Shown: piece after piece, positions 31,665-33,332 of the stretch
How positions within the stretch are numbered: position 1 is the first letter of the stretch
Layout: each line of letters opens with the position of its first letter
DNA from: Emmonsiellopsis sp. PD_33
Lineage: Eukaryota; Ascomycota; Eurotiomycetes; Onygenales; Ajellomycetaceae
DNA: 33,332 nucleotides
Assembly (NCBI GenBank): GCA_032988165.1
Contig: JANTQF010000376.1
Location: 1 to 33,332 of the forward strand
Direction: 5' to 3'
The notes under the pieces: generated by a model
Database searches by the model: none
Told to the model about the DNA's origin: nothing
The model's input: only the letters and a program-made list of their open reading frames with translations
Program-made: the position numbers and the translations under genes

Positions 31665-33163
31665 ATGGACCAGGCTGCAAAGGCGCGGTTCGACCTCATC
31701 CGCGAGAATCTCGCGGAGGTTTTGAACCCGGAGATCATCGAAGGCATCCTCGCAGAGGGCCGCCATCCACGCATCTACTGGGGTGAGTGAGGGGGGCGTG
31801 TGAGTCAGTTTAGATATACCGCCATGCAATCCCGCTAACCATTTGTTTTTTTTACTATGATATTAGGAACTGCAACGACAGGCAGACCACATGTCGGCTA
31901 CTTTCTCGCCGCGCTGAAAATCGCCCAACTGCTCCGCGCGGAATGCGACGTTGTCGTCCTGCTCGCTGATATCCATGGCTTCCTCGATAACCTAAAGGCG
32001 CCGCTGGAGCTTGTGGAGAACCGCGCTCAGTTCTATGAGAAGATCATCACCGCGATTCTCGAGGCGGTGGGTGTGTCGACGAAGAAGCTCCAGTTTGTTC
32101 TCGGCAGCTCCTACCAGAAAAACCCGGACTATGTCATGGACGTGTATCGCTTGTCGAGTTTGATTTCTGAATCGGAGGCCAAGAAGGCTGGTGCGGAGAT
32201 CGTCAAGCAGACTGATAATGCTCCCCTGAGCGGTCTTTTGTACCCGGTGCTCCAGGTGCTGGACGAACAGCATCTAAATGTTGATTGTCAGCTTGGCGGT
32301 ATGGATCAGCGGAAACTCTTTACCGCTGCGGTGGAATGGCTACCTAAACTCGGTTATCGGAAGGTATGGCTACTGAGAATCTTGAAATATATATATTCAA
32401 ATGCTAACGGATCCTATCCAGCGTGCACATCTAATCAATCCCATGATCAGCGGATTGAAGGGTGCCAAGATGAGTTCGAGTGTCGAAGGTATTTATTTTT
32501 CAAATTTACCCCCATCTCCTCTCTCCAAAAGCCACCTATTAACCCCAACATCAAAAAACAGACAGCAAGATCGACCTCCTAGACTCACCGGAAAACATCT
32601 CGAAGAAGATCCGCAAAGCGGAAGCAGCGCCCACAGTCGTCGAAGACAACGGCGTCATCGCACTAGTAGAATACGTCCTCCTCCCCGCCGCCGGCCTCAA
32701 GGGCGAGAAGAAGTTCCAAGTCGACCGAAGGGACCAGGAGCCATTGGTCTACACTGATATCGAGAAATTGAAGGAAGATTATAAGAATGATATTGTATGT
32801 CTCCCCCCCCCCCTTTTTTTTTTCTTCCTGTACAATCCCAGTTTTCAATCTCTAACCCCTATATTTTTATTTTTATAGTTAACACCACAACTCCTCAAAC
32901 CCGCCGTGGCAACGGGTCTCGCAAACCTCATGGCACCCATCCAAGAGGCCTACCAGGCCTCTCCCGAATGGCAGGAGATCACGCTGAAGGCGTACCCGCC
33001 TCCCGTCGTGGAGAAGAAGAAGAAGAAGGTCAAGGATAAGGGATCTCGGTTCCCGGGTATTAGGATTGATCAGGGCAAAGGAGGGGCGGCGGCGGATCAA
33101 AAGAAAGAAGAAGTGACTCAGGATAATAAAGTGGATGGGGCCGCTGTTGCTACGGAGGCGTAG
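31665..33163 (+). CDS. TYS1: Tyrosyl-tRNA synthetase, cytosolic
   Basis: This class I synthetase charges tRNA-Tyr. Five exons: 31665-31782, 31867-32363, 32422-32488, 32562-32794 and 32879-33163, giving 399 aa (yeast Tys1 is 394). The HIGH-type signature is TGRPHVGYF (about 45-52) and the KMSKS-type signature is AKMSSS (220-225), split from the first by two introns. Other markers are LADIHGFLDN, SSYQKNPDYVMDVYRLSS, LYPVLQVLDEQHLNVD and QLGGMDQRKLF. The C-terminus has a lysine cluster (EKKKKKVKDKG) and GSRFPGIRIDQG, as in eukaryotic cytosolic forms, then a short low-complexity tail. It lacks the EMAP-II-like extension of animal enzymes, as is normal for fungi. A TGAGTCA lies in intron 1. Confidence 0.96.
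31801..31807. promoter_or_regulatory. TGAGTCA (Gcn4/CpcA-type) site in TYS1 intron 1
   Basis: A perfect palindromic AP-1/Gcn4 core 19 bp into the first intron (31783-31866). aaRS genes are classical general-control targets in fungi. A 7-mer alone is weak evidence of function. Confidence 0.4.
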
Positions 33164-33226
33164 TTATTTTTCTTGTTTTTTCATACATTAAAGACGGCCT
33201 TTGTGTTTTCATTTTCTAGAATTTTT

Positions 33227-33332
33227 TTATTCAGCGCGGGAATTGAATTGGGTTGCCTTGCCTGAATCGCAGGTCCAGAGGTCGCCGTCTTTGCCGGCGA
33301 CGCTGTCTGTGGTATAATTTTGGCCTGACAGG
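33227..33332 (-). CDS. Possible 3' end of an unidentified minus-strand gene
   Basis: On the minus strand the last 106 bp read open for 34 codons to a TAA at 33229-33227. The translation looks protein-like (NYTTDSVAGKDGDLWTCDSG, ending FNSRAE). It is convergent with TYS1, leaving about 60 bp between stops. I do not recognise the family. The stretch is short enough to be open by chance, so this is tentative. Confidence 0.4.
   Translation of the reverse strand, partial: LSGQNYTTDSVAGKDGDLWTCDSGKATQFNSRAE

Noticed and set aside
1..33332. Mobile elements, CRISPR arrays, viral insertions, or a biosynthetic cluster
   Set aside because: No transposase, reverse transcriptase, long terminal or inverted repeats, spaced direct repeats, or PKS/NRPS/terpene motifs were seen. 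Every large coding region maps to a conserved eukaryotic housekeeping family.

Overview
The window looks like chromosomal DNA of a filamentous ascomycete (Pezizomycotina, most likely Eurotiomycetes). The evidence is that protein-coding genes are split by many short GT-AG introns (about 50-200 nt) with CTAAC/CTAAT-type branch sites. The gene set is fungal housekeeping (Atg101, Yop1, RFX factor, Pbn1, Sis1-type J-protein, Rbg1/DRG1, Cwc2, Gcn2, Cut12-like protein, ARMT1/DUF89, Ppt1, TyrRS), and intergenic DNA is rich in simple repeats. The order cannot be fixed from sequence alone. I see no transposon, virus, CRISPR, prophage or secondary-metabolite cluster.

Layout, left to right: 3' end of ATG101 (+, 1-586); YOP1 (-, 1618-2586), divergent from an RFX regulator (+, 3250-6088); PBN1 (-, 7664-9645), convergent with RFX; a class B J-protein SIS1 (-, 10245-11604) with a perfect heat-shock element upstream; RBG1/DRG1 (-, 12504-14329), divergent from CWC2 (+, 14615-15865); GCN2 (-, 16169-21350), convergent with CWC2 and divergent from CUT12 (+, 22526-24931); an ARMT1/DUF89 phosphatase (-, 25581-27505); PPT1 (-, 28711-30654); tRNA-Thr(AGT) (+, 31245-31316); cytosolic tyrosyl-tRNA synthetase (+, 31665-33163); and the possible 3' end of an unidentified minus-strand gene at the right edge. 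I joined exons by hand from splice signals. Every complete model closes in frame and gives a length normal for its family.

The genes are not an operon or cluster. Several do fall in translation and proteostasis: Gcn2 (uncharged-tRNA sensor), TyrRS, tRNA-Thr, Rbg1 (ribosome-associated GTPase), the Sis1-type Hsp70 co-chaperone and Ppt1 (known in yeast as an Hsp90-associated phosphatase). The most noteworthy signals are fine-scale: a 10-bp tandem duplication forming a perfect four-unit HSE upstream of SIS1; a 9-nt micro-exon in YOP1; four consecutive tiny exons (29, 29, 15, 25 nt) in RBG1; a GC-AG intron in CUT12; three introns that are multiples of three and stop-free; an out-of-frame uORF overlapping the GCN2 start; bZIP/E-box motifs in divergent promoters and in a TyrRS intron; and a 20-G run in ATG101 where the reading frame is inconsistent. 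I did not find a convincing undescribed system.
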